Source: Methylobacterium sp.
GTDB lineage: Bacteria > Pseudomonadota > Alphaproteobacteria > Rhizobiales > Beijerinckiaceae
Assembly: GCF_019745455.1 (NCBI RefSeq)
Contig: NZ_JAIETD010000013.1
Span: 1-64,000 of the forward strand
Direction: 5' to 3'
Length of the DNA stretch: 64,000 bases
Shown here: positions 20,980 to 29,693 of the stretch, piece after piece
Layout of the letters: every line of letters starts with the position of its first letter
Position numbering within the stretch: position 1 is the first letter of the stretch
Notes under the pieces: generated by a model
Databases searched by the model: none
What the model was told of the DNA's origin: nothing
Seen by the model: the letters and a program-made list of their open reading frames with translations, nothing else
Position numbers and translations under genes: made by a program

Positions 20980-22536
20980 ATGACGCGTTTTTCCTACCTG
21001 GTGATCGCCCTTCTGTTCGGGCTGACGGGTGCGCCTGCCATCGGCCAGCCCAATCCTCATGGCGGCTCTCCGCCCGAGGCGCGTCGAAGCGCCGAGAGCC
21101 GCGGCCCGGAAGGCCGAAAGCTTCCCCCCGACGTCACGACCGAGCACGCCGTGACGCTGAAGGACGGCCGAGGCCTGACCTTCAAGGCGACGGCCGGCAG
21201 CCTGCCCCTCGTGGACGAGACGGGCAAGCTCCAGGCCGAGATCGCCTTCATCGCCTACATCGTTCCGACGAAGGCCGGAGAACCGGCGCGGCCGATCACC
21301 TTCGCTCTCAATGGCGGGCCCGGCGCGGCCTCCGCCTATCTCAACATCGGCGCGGTCGGCCCCTGGCGGCTACCGCTGCCGACCGACAGCATCAGCCCGT
21401 CGATGCCGCCTTCGCTCCTCGACAACGATGGCACCTGGCTCGACTTCACCGATCTCGTCTTCATCGACCCGGTCGGCAGCGGCTATAGCCGCGCCTCCGA
21501 CGGCGATGCCAAGCGCTACTGGAGCATCGATTCCGACGCCTCGGTCCTCTCGGCCGCGATCTCCCGCTACCTTCGCGCCAACGACCGCATCGCCGCGCCG
21601 AAATTTTTCCTCGGCGAGAGCTATGGCGGTTTCCGCGGGCCACTGATCGCGGCCAAGCTCCAGGAGGAGGTCGGCATCGGCCTCTCTGGCCTCGTCCTGG
21701 TCTCCCCGGTGCTCGATTTCGCCTGGCTGCAGGCGCCGCGGACGACGCCGTGGATCCATGTCACCAAGCTGCCGTCCTTCGCCGCCGCCGCGATGGAGCG
21801 GGCCGGCCGGACGCCGGACCGGGCGTTGCTGGCCGAGGCCGAAGCCTATGCCGTCGGTCCCTATCTCGACGATCTCATCAAGGGTCCGGGGGACGGGGCC
21901 GCCGTCGCTCGCCTGGCCGACGGGGTCGGCGCGCTGACAGGCCTCGATCCGGCCTTCGTGCGGCGCCAGGCCGGGCGCCTCGGATCCACCAGCGTTCAAC
22001 GCGAGATCGGTCGCGACGAGGGGCGGGTCGCCAGCGCCTATGACACGGCCGTCACCGGCTGGGACCCCGATCCGACGGCGCCGTCCGCGGGCTTCGAGGA
22101 CCCGCTTCTCACCGGCATGCAGGCGCCGCTGACGAGCGCGATGCTCGACCTCTATGCGACGAAGCTGAACTACCGCGTGCCGGACCTGCGCTACGAACTC
22201 CTCAACAACGCGGTCAATCGCGGCTGGAACTGGGGTGGCGGGCGCACCGCGCCGGAGGCGGTCGGAGCCTTGCGAGGCGTCATGGCCCTCGACGGCAACC
22301 TGCGCGTCCTCATCGTCCACGGCTTCACCGACCTCGTGACGCCCTATTTCGCCTCGAAACTTCTGATCGACCAGATGCCGCCCCTCGGCGGAGGCGGCCG
22401 TCTCGGCCTCTCCGTCTATCCCGGCGGGCACATGTTCTATTCCCGTGCCGATTCCCGCGCGGCCTTCCACCGCGACGGCGCCGCGCTCTATGAGGCCGCG
22501 ATCAAGGCGCGGGCCGCTACCGAGGGCAGACGATGA
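20980..22536 (+). CDS. S10 family serine carboxypeptidase-like protein, secreted
   Basis: A 518-residue exported alpha/beta-hydrolase of peptidase family S10. A signal peptide (MTRFSYLVIALLFGLTGAPA) leads to a mature protein beginning about residue 23. The catalytic triad is visible: the Ser in FFLGESYGGFRG, the Asp in VLIVHGFTDLVTPY and the His in YPGGHMFY. The oxyanion/substrate segment FALNGGPGAASAYLN matches the WNGGPG block with Trp replaced by Leu. The ATG at 20980 is chosen for its signal peptide; the longer frame covers holC. The last 4 bp overlap the next gene. Bacterial members probably act in the periplasm; the substrate is unknown. Confidence 0.9.
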   Translation: MTRFSYLVIALLFGLTGAPAIGQPNPHGGSPPEARRSAESRGPEGRKLPPDVTTEHAVTLKDGRGLTFKATAGSLPLVDETGKLQAEIAFIAYIVPTKAGEPARPITFALNGGPGAASAYLNIGAVGPWRLPLPTDSISPSMPPSLLDNDGTWLDFTDLVFIDPVGSGYSRASDGDAKRYWSIDSDASVLSAAISRYLRANDRIAAPKFFLGESYGGFRGPLIAAKLQEEVGIGLSGLVLVSPVLDFAWLQAPRTTPWIHVTKLPSFAAAAMERAGRTPDRALLAEAEAYAVGPYLDDLIKGPGDGAAVARLADGVGALTGLDPAFVRRQAGRLGSTSVQREIGRDEGRVASAYDTAVTGWDPDPTAPSAGFEDPLLTGMQAPLTSAMLDLYATKLNYRVPDLRYELLNNAVNRGWNWGGGRTAPEAVGALRGVMALDGNLRVLIVHGFTDLVTPYFASKLLIDQMPPLGGGGRLGLSVYPGGHMFYSRADSRAAFHRDGAALYEAAIKARAATEGRR

Positions 22537-22895
22537 TCGAACGATGTGTTGGGGCCGCGATGTTGTTCGGGCTCGGCGCCTGCGTTTCCAGCGAGGCTCC
22601 GCGACCCGCCCCCGTCGCGGCCGTGGCACCTCCTCCTGCCCCTGCGCTGACCTTCTCCGGCCCGGTCCTGAGATCCGATGGAACTTGTACCGAGCCAAGC
22701 CCATCGACCGCGACGGAGATCGCACCCGGCATCGGCGAATGCGACCTCGTGCGCCTCAAGGGAAAGCCGCCCACCGACGTGCTGGTCGGGGCAGGGCGGT
22801 CCGGCCGCGAGGTGCAGGTGCTCTATTCCGAGCCCGGCGCCAAGGAGCTCTACTTCTTCGTCAACAACCGCCTCGACCGCAGCCTAAAGTCCTGA
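22533..22895 (+). CDS. small hypothetical lipoprotein
   Basis: A 120-residue protein whose start overlaps the peptidase stop (ATGA). The N-terminus MIERCVGAAMLFGLGAC is a lipoprotein signal with lipobox LGAC (Cys17), followed by a Pro/Ala-rich linker to about residue 40. The remainder contains CTEPSPSTATEIAPGIGECD and VLVGAGRSGREVQVLYSEPG and ends FFVNNRLDRSLKS. The compact C-terminal domain is unrecognised. Coupling to the S10 peptidase suggests a periplasmic partner. It converges on the next gene with one base between stops. Confidence 0.7.
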   Translation: MIERCVGAAMLFGLGACVSSEAPRPAPVAAVAPPPAPALTFSGPVLRSDGTCTEPSPSTATEIAPGIGECDLVRLKGKPPTDVLVGAGRSGREVQVLYSEPGAKELYFFVNNRLDRSLKS

Positions 22896-22896
22896 A

Positions 22897-23475
22897 TCAG
22901 CGCCCGGAATTCACCCAGCGCACGATGTCGGCGAGGACGATCTTCGTTGCGGCATCAAGACCGGCTGCAGCGGCGCCAGGCTCGACCGAGGCCACCGGCA
23001 CTCGTGCCTGAAATACTCTGGCGGCGACCACACTACCGCTCGCATCGGCGATGTGCTTGACCGAGAGGTCAACCACCGCTTCGCGCGAACCGGCGGCGAT
23101 GTCGAAGGCCCTGATCTCGCTGATGAGCTGATACTGCGCCGCGATCTTGTCGCCGGGCCGGCTCACCGAGCGCAGGCGCCCGGAATTCTCGAGGCTCTGG
23201 ATGATGCGGGTCTGGATCAGCCGCGGAAGCCGATCGGACCACTGGCCACCGCCGAGGAACGAGAGGCCGCCGCCGGGCTCGCGCACGATGATGCGGTCCG
23301 CCTCGAATGGCTGCAGCCCGACGGGTTCCGCTACGACGATGGAACGCGCGGTCGCCGCAGGCCGGCCCTGGCCGGGAAGGGCCATAAGATCGAAGGTGAG
23401 GGGCGTCGCTCCTCCGCATCCGCCGAGGGGCAGCGCGAGGAGGATAGCTACGACCGCTGGTCTGAGAGACGTCAT
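22897..23475 (-). CDS. PqiC-like ABC transporter auxiliary lipoprotein
   Basis: A 192-residue lipoprotein with lipobox LGGC at about residues 17-20 and a domain of the PqiC/ABC-type transport auxiliary family. It shows ARSIVVAEPVGLQPFEADRI, QWSDRLPRLIQTRIIQSLEN and DKIAAQYQLISEIRAFDIA. In E. coli PqiC is the outer-membrane partner of the MCE protein PqiB. Here it is the last gene of the MCE operon (permease, ATPase, MCE, lipoprotein), so it is likely the outer-membrane end of this phospholipid transporter. The preceding MCE gene is 112 bp upstream. Confidence 0.85.
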   Translation of the reverse strand: MTSLRPAVVAILLALPLGGCGGATPLTFDLMALPGQGRPAATARSIVVAEPVGLQPFEADRIIVREPGGGLSFLGGGQWSDRLPRLIQTRIIQSLENSGRLRSVSRPGDKIAAQYQLISEIRAFDIAAGSREAVVDLSVKHIADASGSVVAARVFQARVPVASVEPGAAAAGLDAATKIVLADIVRWVNSGR

Positions 23476-23587
23476 ACGCGCAGAAGGCCTACAGGCGGTC
23501 GCGAAGTGAACCGCTGCCGAGCCTCAACTACGGCAAAGCTGATTTGGTGCCGTGCGGGGGAGCACGCGAGGGTGGAGATTGCCCTCA

Positions 23588-24670
23588 TCATCGGGCGCCG
23601 TTGTATTCCGGCAACGTCGGCTTTCCGCCGAAGATCACCTGCGACGGGTCGCGTTCTAGGCTGCGAACTGTGCGGCTGAGGGTGTTCAGGGTCCGCTGCC
23701 CGTCCGTCGAGAGCGCCTCGACCTCGCGCTTACCGGTTCCGCTCAGGCGGCCGAAGCTCGTTGCGATGTTGGCGGTTCGCTTGTCGAGGTTTTCCGACAA
23801 CGTGCGGAACGCCCGTCCGGCATCGCGCACCGAGATTGCGGCTTCACGTACCTCGGTGAATGTGCTGGTGCCGGCCTCGCCGGAGGCCGAGCCGAGGAAG
23901 CGCTGGGCACCGCTGAGGACCGAGTCCACCTTGTCGGCGGAGTCGTTGAGCTTACCCGCCAGCGAGCGCGCATCTTTCACCGCACCCTCGATATCGGGGC
24001 TCGATGTGCTCAGGGCCGCCGAGAACCGCTCGGCATTGTCGATGACGCGGTTCAGCTTCTGCCCGTCGATCGCCTTGACGAGGGCGCTCACCGCCGGCCC
24101 ACTCTCCTGCATTGTCTTCGAGAAGGCCTCGACATTGGCCAGCGTCCGGTTAATCGCGCCCTCGTTGCCAGCGACGATCTTGTCGAGGCGCTGGAGCACG
24201 TCGTCGGCGCGCTGGGCGATCTGCTTGGCTGCCGTCAGCATGTCCTGAATGTCGGAGCTGTCGGCGAAGATCGTCGGCATCTCCTCCCCGTTGCTCGAGG
24301 GGAGGGGGGCCGCATCGGCGCTTCCGCCGCTCAGTGTCACGACGGAAACGCCGGTCAGAAGCGCGGAATCGAGTCTCGCCCGCGTGTCAGCGCGTAGCGG
24401 CGTCGTGCGCTCGACCTCGGCTACCGCGATCACGCGGCGCGGATCCTGCGGAAGCAGACGCACGCTCATCACCTCGCCGACCTTGATGCCGTTGAAGGTC
24501 ACCGTCGAGCCCTTGGACAGGCCGCCGACGCTGCCCGAGAAGACGATGCGAACGCTCTCACGGGCTTGGCTGCGCGAGCCGCCCTGAAGCCAGAGCACGA
24601 ATCCGAACCCGGCCACGATCACCGCAAGGGTGAAGGCACCGATCAGGGCATAGTTAGCACGGGTCTCCAT
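23588..24670 (-). CDS. MCE (MlaD-type) substrate-binding protein
   Basis: A 360-residue periplasmic protein anchored by an N-terminal helix (METRANYALIGAFTLAVIVA, residues about 8-28). It has a single MCE domain (about 38-115; VRIVFSGSVGGLSKGSTVTF, GIKVGEV) and a long coiled-coil C-terminal region (about 140-340). MCE proteins form hexameric rings that shuttle phospholipid between membranes. The long C-terminal helix resembles alphaproteobacterial MlaD-like and PqiB-type needles more than the short E. coli MlaD. Genes for its ATPase and permease lie directly upstream. Confidence 0.92.
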   Translation of the reverse strand: METRANYALIGAFTLAVIVAGFGFVLWLQGGSRSQARESVRIVFSGSVGGLSKGSTVTFNGIKVGEVMSVRLLPQDPRRVIAVAEVERTTPLRADTRARLDSALLTGVSVVTLSGGSADAAPLPSSNGEEMPTIFADSSDIQDMLTAAKQIAQRADDVLQRLDKIVAGNEGAINRTLANVEAFSKTMQESGPAVSALVKAIDGQKLNRVIDNAERFSAALSTSSPDIEGAVKDARSLAGKLNDSADKVDSVLSGAQRFLGSASGEAGTSTFTEVREAAISVRDAGRAFRTLSENLDKRTANIATSFGRLSGTGKREVEALSTDGQRTLNTLSRTVRSLERDPSQVIFGGKPTLPEYNGAR

Positions 24671-24753
24671 CGGCTCAGACCTGTCCCGGATCGCCGCCGC
24701 GGACGCGGTGCGTCAGCGCACGCGCTCGCTGGGTACCGAGAGAAGACCGCGCG

Positions 24754-25587
24754 TCATGCATGAGCAGGAACCTTCGGCGCCTGCACCTTGCCCCCAGGGA
24801 CGATGGCGCGGGCGCGCTTACCGTGAAAGTATGAGCGCAGCCAGGGATGATTGCTCGCCAGCATCGCCTCGATCGGTCCCTGCGCGATGATCTGTCCATC
24901 GCCGAGCGCCGCGATCCGGTCGCAAGCGGTGTAGAGGCTGTCGAGATCATGCGTCACCATGAAGACGGTCAGGCCGAGGGTCTGCTTCAGCGTGGCGACG
25001 AGCTCGTCGAACTCGCCGGCGCCGATCGGGTCGAGGCCGGAGGTCGGTTCGTCGAGGAACAGCACCTCGGGGTCGAGGGCGAGGGACCGGGCCAGCGCCG
25101 CTCGCTTGATCATGCCTCCGGAGAGTTCCGAGGGCAGCTTGTCGGCGGCGTCGGGCTTCAGGCCGACCATTTCGATCTTCAGCCTCGCGAACTCATCGAG
25201 CAGGCGCTCGGACAGGTTCAGGTGCTCGCGCATCGGCATCTGGATGTTCTGCTTGACCGTCAGGGCCGAGAACAGCGCACCTTGCTGGAACAGCACACCC
25301 CAGCGCTGTTCGATCCGACGGCGCTGCGAGATCGTCAGGCCATCGACGTCCTCGCCGAAAACCTCGATGGTGCCCGAACGCTTCGGGACGAGGCCGAGGA
25401 TGGTGCGAGTCAACACCGACTTTCCCTGCCCGGACGGCCCGACGAAGCCGAGGATCTCGCCCCGATAGATGTCGAGGTCGAGCCCCTTCATCACGATCTT
25501 ATCGCCGAAACCGACGACGAGGTCGCGAACGCGGATGATGGGGTCTCGGCTCGGCACCGAGACGGGGGGGAGGGATTGCTCTGTCAC
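24754..25587 (-). CDS. MlaF-type ABC transporter ATPase
   Basis: Energises the MCE lipid transporter. It has Walker A GFVGPSGQGKSVLTR, signature LPSELSGGMIKRAALARSLA, Walker B EVLFLDEPTSGLDP and the switch His in FMVTHDLDS. The SGGM signature and SGQGKS P-loop are typical of MlaF/Ttg2A. The GTG at 25587 begins four bp after the permease stop and gives 277 residues. An in-frame ATG at 25632 would overlap the permease by 41 bp and is the alternative. It follows the permease and precedes the MCE gene by 83 bp. Confidence 0.92.
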   Translation of the reverse strand: MTEQSLPPVSVPSRDPIIRVRDLVVGFGDKIVMKGLDLDIYRGEILGFVGPSGQGKSVLTRTILGLVPKRSGTIEVFGEDVDGLTISQRRRIEQRWGVLFQQGALFSALTVKQNIQMPMREHLNLSERLLDEFARLKIEMVGLKPDAADKLPSELSGGMIKRAALARSLALDPEVLFLDEPTSGLDPIGAGEFDELVATLKQTLGLTVFMVTHDLDSLYTACDRIAALGDGQIIAQGPIEAMLASNHPWLRSYFHGKRARAIVPGGKVQAPKVPAHA

Positions 25588-25591
25588 GGGC

Positions 25592-26737
25592 CTAGAAATT
25601 GATGGCGGCGAAGAAGACGGCGAAAAGTCCATCCAGCACGATCACCATGAAGATAGACTTCACGACTGAGGCGGTCACGTGACGGCCGAGGGATTCCGCC
25701 GAGCCTTCCACTGCGAAACCTTCGATCGTCGCGATGATGCCGATGATCAATGCCATGAACGGCGCCTTGATCAGTCCGACAGCGACGTGATGGAACGAGA
25801 CCGCTGCCTGCAGGCGCGAAAGGAACGCCTCCGGCGTCATGCCGCCGTAGAGGGTGGCCACGAGCCCGCCCCCGGCGAGCGCCGCCAATGATGCCAGGAA
25901 AGCGAGGATCGGCAGGCCTATCACCAAAGCGAGGATGCGCGGCACGATCAGGATCTCGACCGGGTCGAGGCCCATCACGCGCAGGGCATCGACCTCCTCG
26001 CGCATCCGCATCGAGCCGATCTCGGCGGTGAAGGCCGAGCCCGAGCGGCCCGCCACCATGATCGAGGTGAGCAGTACCCCGAGCTCGCGCAGGATCAGGA
26101 GGCCGATCAGGTTCACGACGAAGCTCTGGGCGCCGAAGCGCTGGAGCTGGAAGATCCCCTGCTGCGCGACGATGCCGCCGACGAGGAAGGAGATCAGCAC
26201 GATGATCGGTACGCCGTTGAAGGCGACCTGCTGGATCTGATTGACGAGGGCGGTGCCACGGAAGCTCGACGGCCGGGAGGCAACCCGCAAGCAGGCTATG
26301 ACGACTTCGCCGAGGAAGGCGAGGCCGGTGATGAAGTCGGTCTTACCGCCGACGACGCGGACGCCGAAGGCATCGAAGAACGAATAGAGACGGCCCCGGC
26401 GAACGGGAGGCGGCGGCACAGGACTGCGGATCTGCGCTTCGCCGAGAAGGATTCGGTATTCGGGGGAGGCGCCGGCATAGATAAACTGACCGCCGGCCGC
26501 CTCGACCTCGCCGCGGGTGCGTTCCAGCACCCAGGCACCGAGGGTATCGAGCCGTGCGAGACCTGACATGTCGATACGGATCGGCGCGGTCCGTGCCGCC
26601 TTGATGATCCAGCCGGCCGATTCCTCCACCGCCGGCGCTTCGTCGGCGGTCCAGCGGCCTGACAGGAGGACGGTCCCGTTCTCAATCAGGGATGCGCCCG
26701 CACGGTCACGGTCCTGCACGGCTTCGGCGGTTCGCAC
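25592..26737 (-). CDS. MlaE-type permease with N-terminal STAS domain
   Basis: A 381-residue fusion. Residues about 10-100 form a STAS (MlaB-like) domain (LIENGTVLLSGRWTADEAPA, IRIDMSGLARLDTLGAWVLE). Residues about 120-381 form the MlaE permease with QIQQVAFNGVPIIVLISFLV, LILRELGVLLTSIMVAGRSG and AEIGSMRMREEVDALRVMGL, all diagnostic. E. coli encodes MlaB and MlaE separately. The GTG at 26737 has GGGAG nine bases upstream and is preferred over the longer frame from 26842. It is the first gene of the four-gene MCE operon; the MFS gene lies 70 bp upstream. Confidence 0.92.
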   Translation of the reverse strand: MRTAEAVQDRDRAGASLIENGTVLLSGRWTADEAPAVEESAGWIIKAARTAPIRIDMSGLARLDTLGAWVLERTRGEVEAAGGQFIYAGASPEYRILLGEAQIRSPVPPPPVRRGRLYSFFDAFGVRVVGGKTDFITGLAFLGEVVIACLRVASRPSSFRGTALVNQIQQVAFNGVPIIVLISFLVGGIVAQQGIFQLQRFGAQSFVVNLIGLLILRELGVLLTSIMVAGRSGSAFTAEIGSMRMREEVDALRVMGLDPVEILIVPRILALVIGLPILAFLASLAALAGGGLVATLYGGMTPEAFLSRLQAAVSFHHVAVGLIKAPFMALIIGIIATIEGFAVEGSAESLGRHVTASVVKSIFMVIVLDGLFAVFFAAINF

Positions 26738-26807
26738 AGAGTGACACTCCCGTCGATGGGCCGCGTCGAACACGGCCGCGATCTTCAGCCCCCTTCGCCT
26801 TGCTGAC

Positions 26808-28022
26808 CTACAAACGCGGCGGTGTGAAGGCCTCGGTTGCAATCCGTCGCTTTGCCAGTTCCGTCAGGACGAGGCCGGACACGGCCAAAGGCGTCATCAG
26901 GGCGAAGGTCAGCGGCCCGCCTCCCGCCTGGTATGCTATGCCGCTCATCAGCGTTGAGGCGGCCGAGGCGAGGGCATTTGCGGAGCTGAAGGTTCCCTGT
27001 GCCCGGCCCCTAGCCCCGTCCGGCGCGAAACTCGATACGGCGGCCATGGCCCCGAGCTGCGTCGCGCCGAAGGTGAAGCCGTGCAGGCATTGCAGCATGA
27101 ACATCGCCTCGAGCCTGTCGCCCACGAGGGCCATCCCGATGGCCCGCACCAGGGCCGCGGCCGCACCCATGGTGAGAAGACGGAACGGCGTCCGCCATGC
27201 CGCCGGCATCCTGCCGATTACTGCGAAGAGGATGATCTCGGACACGACGCCGATCGCCCAAAGGGCTCCGATCCAAGGCGCCGAGATGCCGCTAGCACCC
27301 CAATGGATGCTGGCGAAGGCGTAGATCGCGCCGTGGGTCGATTGAATTGCAGCGGCGGCCGCCACCGTCATGCATAGGACCTTCGGCAGCGGCACCCGGA
27401 CCGATCGGTCGGCGGGGCGTGGGCTCTGAGGCGTGGCGACGCTGCTCGCCGTGGCAGTGAATGCGGCCACGAGGGCGAGGCCCGTCAGAAGCCAGGGGAT
27501 CGCCGGCCGCTCGCCGAACCGATCGAGGAGCGCACCGCCCACGAGGCTTGCGGCGAGGAACGCGAGGGAGCCGGCCATGCGGATCCTGGCGTAATCGAGA
27601 CGCCGGCTGGCACGCACCGCCGCAAGGGTCAGGTAATCGATGCTCGGCACGAGCGGCGCTCCCGCCACTGCGTTGAGGCCGATGAGAAGTGCGAGGATCG
27701 GCCATCCGATGACGGCGCCCGCCGGCATCAGCGCATAGGTGATCGCCAACGCCAGGCTTCCGGCGACGATCAGCCGGCGGGCGCTGACGCCCCGGTCTAT
27801 CAGTCCGAGGAGCGGCGCCGTCGCCACGATCCTCACCGCAATGGGAAGCGCCAGGAGGGCGCCGATCAAGCGCGGATCAAGACCGAGTGCGTTCAGCCAG
27901 AGCGGCATGAACGGCATCGCGATCCCGATTTCGACGAAGACGACGGCATAGAGCAGCGAAAGGCGCGCGGCGTCGGGCTGGGCGGCAACGGGAGGACGGC
28001 TCTGCACGGACACCAAGCGCAT
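26808..28022 (-). CDS. MFS transporter (HcaT/MFS_1-like)
   Basis: A 404-residue inner-membrane carrier with about 12 hydrophobic segments. The first helix region LLYAVVFVEIGIAMPFMPLW and the loop after helix 2 (LIGALLALPIAVRIVATAPL) resemble the MFS_1-like/3-phenylpropionate permease group. The GDRL/FGATQLGAMAAVSSFAP segment in the second half also fits that group. The substrate is unknown. It sits between the MCE operon and the divergent CheZ-like gene; the 70-bp gap to the MCE permease leaves co-transcription possible. Confidence 0.85.
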   Translation of the reverse strand: MRLVSVQSRPPVAAQPDAARLSLLYAVVFVEIGIAMPFMPLWLNALGLDPRLIGALLALPIAVRIVATAPLLGLIDRGVSARRLIVAGSLALAITYALMPAGAVIGWPILALLIGLNAVAGAPLVPSIDYLTLAAVRASRRLDYARIRMAGSLAFLAASLVGGALLDRFGERPAIPWLLTGLALVAAFTATASSVATPQSPRPADRSVRVPLPKVLCMTVAAAAAIQSTHGAIYAFASIHWGASGISAPWIGALWAIGVVSEIILFAVIGRMPAAWRTPFRLLTMGAAAALVRAIGMALVGDRLEAMFMLQCLHGFTFGATQLGAMAAVSSFAPDGARGRAQGTFSSANALASAASTLMSGIAYQAGGGPLTFALMTPLAVSGLVLTELAKRRIATEAFTPPRL

Positions 28023-28152
28023 GACGCGGGACGGGAATGCCCGGTTTTTCAGCGTAAAGCCGTCGTTAAAGTCGTCGTGTCAACCTGTCGGGCCTCGACG
28101 GCCTCAGTCATCGCTGACGGCTGTCGTGACGGTGTACCAAGGACGCGTTTGC

Positions 28153-29169
28153 ATGTCGGGCTCCCGTTCCATCACGTCGACCGATGCCCCGGAATACGAG
28201 CTCATCGAAGCGACGATGTCGGAGAGCGCTCGCGGGCGCTGGTTCCTCCAGGAATACGCCCGCCGCAACCGCACCGCCGATACCGAGATGCTTCTCGGGG
28301 CGATCGAGCGTCTGGAAGGGGTCGTCACGGCCGAGCGGAACAGCGCGCCCGGACCCGACACGATCGATCGTGTGCGCGTCGACCTGATGGACATGGCGAA
28401 CGCGATTGCCCGGACCAAGGTCGAGGTTGCGGCCATCCATGCTCCGGACGGCGACCACAGCCGCCTCGGCGTCGCCCTCGATGCGATCGTGCACACGACC
28501 GAGCGGGCAACCTCCGACATTCTCGGCGCGGCCGAGCATGTGCAGGAGGTGGCCTGGACCCTTCGCGAAGCCGGTTCCGACGACGCCGTTTGCGACGAGC
28601 TGGACCGCATGGCGACGCGCATCTACACGGCCTGCTCGTTCCAGGACATCACCGCACAGCGGACCGCTCGCATCATCCACACGCTGCGCTACCTCGAAGA
28701 GCGCCTCGGCGCGATGATGGCCGTCTGGGGTGACGAACTCGGTGACGTACCCGCGCAGAACCTGTCAGCGGAGGTTCCGGAGGAAGAGCTCTGCCAGAGC
28801 GACGTCGACCGCTACATCGGCATGGACGGCGTCCCGGCCACCGCATCCCATCCAAAGCCCGAACTGCCCGACGCGGCGTCCCTCGAGGACGAACTCCTGT
28901 TCGTCGAGAACTCGCAGGACGATGACGACATGTCGGTCGAAGCTCCGGTCGAGGACCCGACCGACCCGGTGTCCGAGAATGCGGAGGCAGCCAGCGAGGC
29001 CGCAACTCTCGACATGGCCGATGCCGAGGAGATCTCCACCCTGCCGTCGGAGCTCTTGGCTGACGCGACGGCCGAGGACGAGGAGTGGCCGGTGCAGACT
29101 GATATCGAGACCGCCTTCGCGGATATCGATCGGCTGACGCCCGAAGAGAAGTCTGCGCTGTTCTCTTGA
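28153..29169 (+). CDS. CheZ-like protein phosphatase family
   Basis: A 338-residue protein. Residues about 1-195 are helical and contain the CheZ signature RIYTACSFQDITAQRTARII near 165-185; the Gln in QDITAQ corresponds to the CheZ catalytic Gln that dephosphorylates CheY-P. The C-terminal 140 residues are strongly acidic, low in complexity and end KSALFS, where CheZ carries a flexible linker and CheY-binding tail. ATG at 28153 (MSGSRSITST); the frame upstream is unconserved. No other chemotaxis genes are in the window, so its response-regulator partner is unknown. An imperfect TTAA-N7-TTAA site lies about 85-100 bp upstream. Confidence 0.8.
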   Translation: MSGSRSITSTDAPEYELIEATMSESARGRWFLQEYARRNRTADTEMLLGAIERLEGVVTAERNSAPGPDTIDRVRVDLMDMANAIARTKVEVAAIHAPDGDHSRLGVALDAIVHTTERATSDILGAAEHVQEVAWTLREAGSDDAVCDELDRMATRIYTACSFQDITAQRTARIIHTLRYLEERLGAMMAVWGDELGDVPAQNLSAEVPEEELCQSDVDRYIGMDGVPATASHPKPELPDAASLEDELLFVENSQDDDDMSVEAPVEDPTDPVSENAEAASEAATLDMADAEEISTLPSELLADATAEDEEWPVQTDIETAFADIDRLTPEEKSALFS

Positions 29170-29212
29170 AATCTCTCGATGCGGCAGCGTCCGATGCGCT
29201 AAGGGCAGGCGC

Positions 29213-29653
29213 ATGGTGCTGCATCTTCTCAAGCTCTGCGTCGGCCCCGCTTCCATTGACGAACTTGTCGCCCGTATAGCGGCCAATCGGACCATGGCGC
29301 TGGCCACGGGCATCGATCCCGGCCCTGCGCACACAACCCGGATGTTCCCGAAGCGCGCGGTCGAGATCGCCGGGCGCGGTTCGATCTACTGGGTGATCAA
29401 AGGCACCCTGACCTGCCGCCAGGAGATTCGAGAAATCCTGCCGGTCACCGGCGCCGACGGGATCGGCCGTTGTCGGCTCGTCCTGGGTCCGGACGTGGTT
29501 CCGGTGGGGCCGCGACCGTGCCGGCCGTTCCAGGGCTGGCGCTACCTCGAAGCCAAGAATGCACCGCCCGATCTGGACGGCCGGCAGGCCGGAGATCTGG
29601 CCGAGATGCCGGAAAGCCTCCGCCGCGAGCTTGCCGGCCTCGGCCTGATCTGA
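29213..29653 (+). CDS. DUF1489 family protein
   Basis: A 146-residue cytoplasmic protein matching the alphaproteobacterial DUF1489 family: it begins VLHLLKLCVGPASIDELVA, has TRMFPKRAVEIAGRGSIYWV and KGTLTCRQEIREI, and ends with FQGWRYLEAKNAPPDLDG before a short helix. No catalytic motif is evident and the function is unknown. It lies 43 bp after the CheZ-like gene on the same strand and converges on the giant coiled-coil gene. Confidence 0.88.
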   Translation: MVLHLLKLCVGPASIDELVARIAANRTMALATGIDPGPAHTTRMFPKRAVEIAGRGSIYWVIKGTLTCRQEIREILPVTGADGIGRCRLVLGPDVVPVGPRPCRPFQGWRYLEAKNAPPDLDGRQAGDLAEMPESLRRELAGLGLI

Positions 29654-29654
29654 T

Positions 29655-29679
29655 CCCGGTCCGCGACGCACGGACCGGG
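29655..29679. terminator. bidirectional hairpin between DUF1489 gene and giant gene
   Basis: CCCGGTCCG (29655-29663) and CGGACCGGG (29671-29679) form a perfect 9-bp stem with a 7-base loop, immediately after the DUF1489 stop. A second stem, GACGGCG (29682-29688) with CGCCGTC (29699-29705), straddles the end of the giant gene. Two stacked palindromes between converging genes make a terminator likely, although no T run is seen. Confidence 0.55.
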
Positions 29680-29693
29680 CCGACGGCGTCGAC

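Noticed and set aside
28055..28069. CtrA-like site TAAA-N7-TTAA upstream of the CheZ-like gene
   Set aside because: One mismatch in a half-site; only a perfect site (42128-42142) was called.
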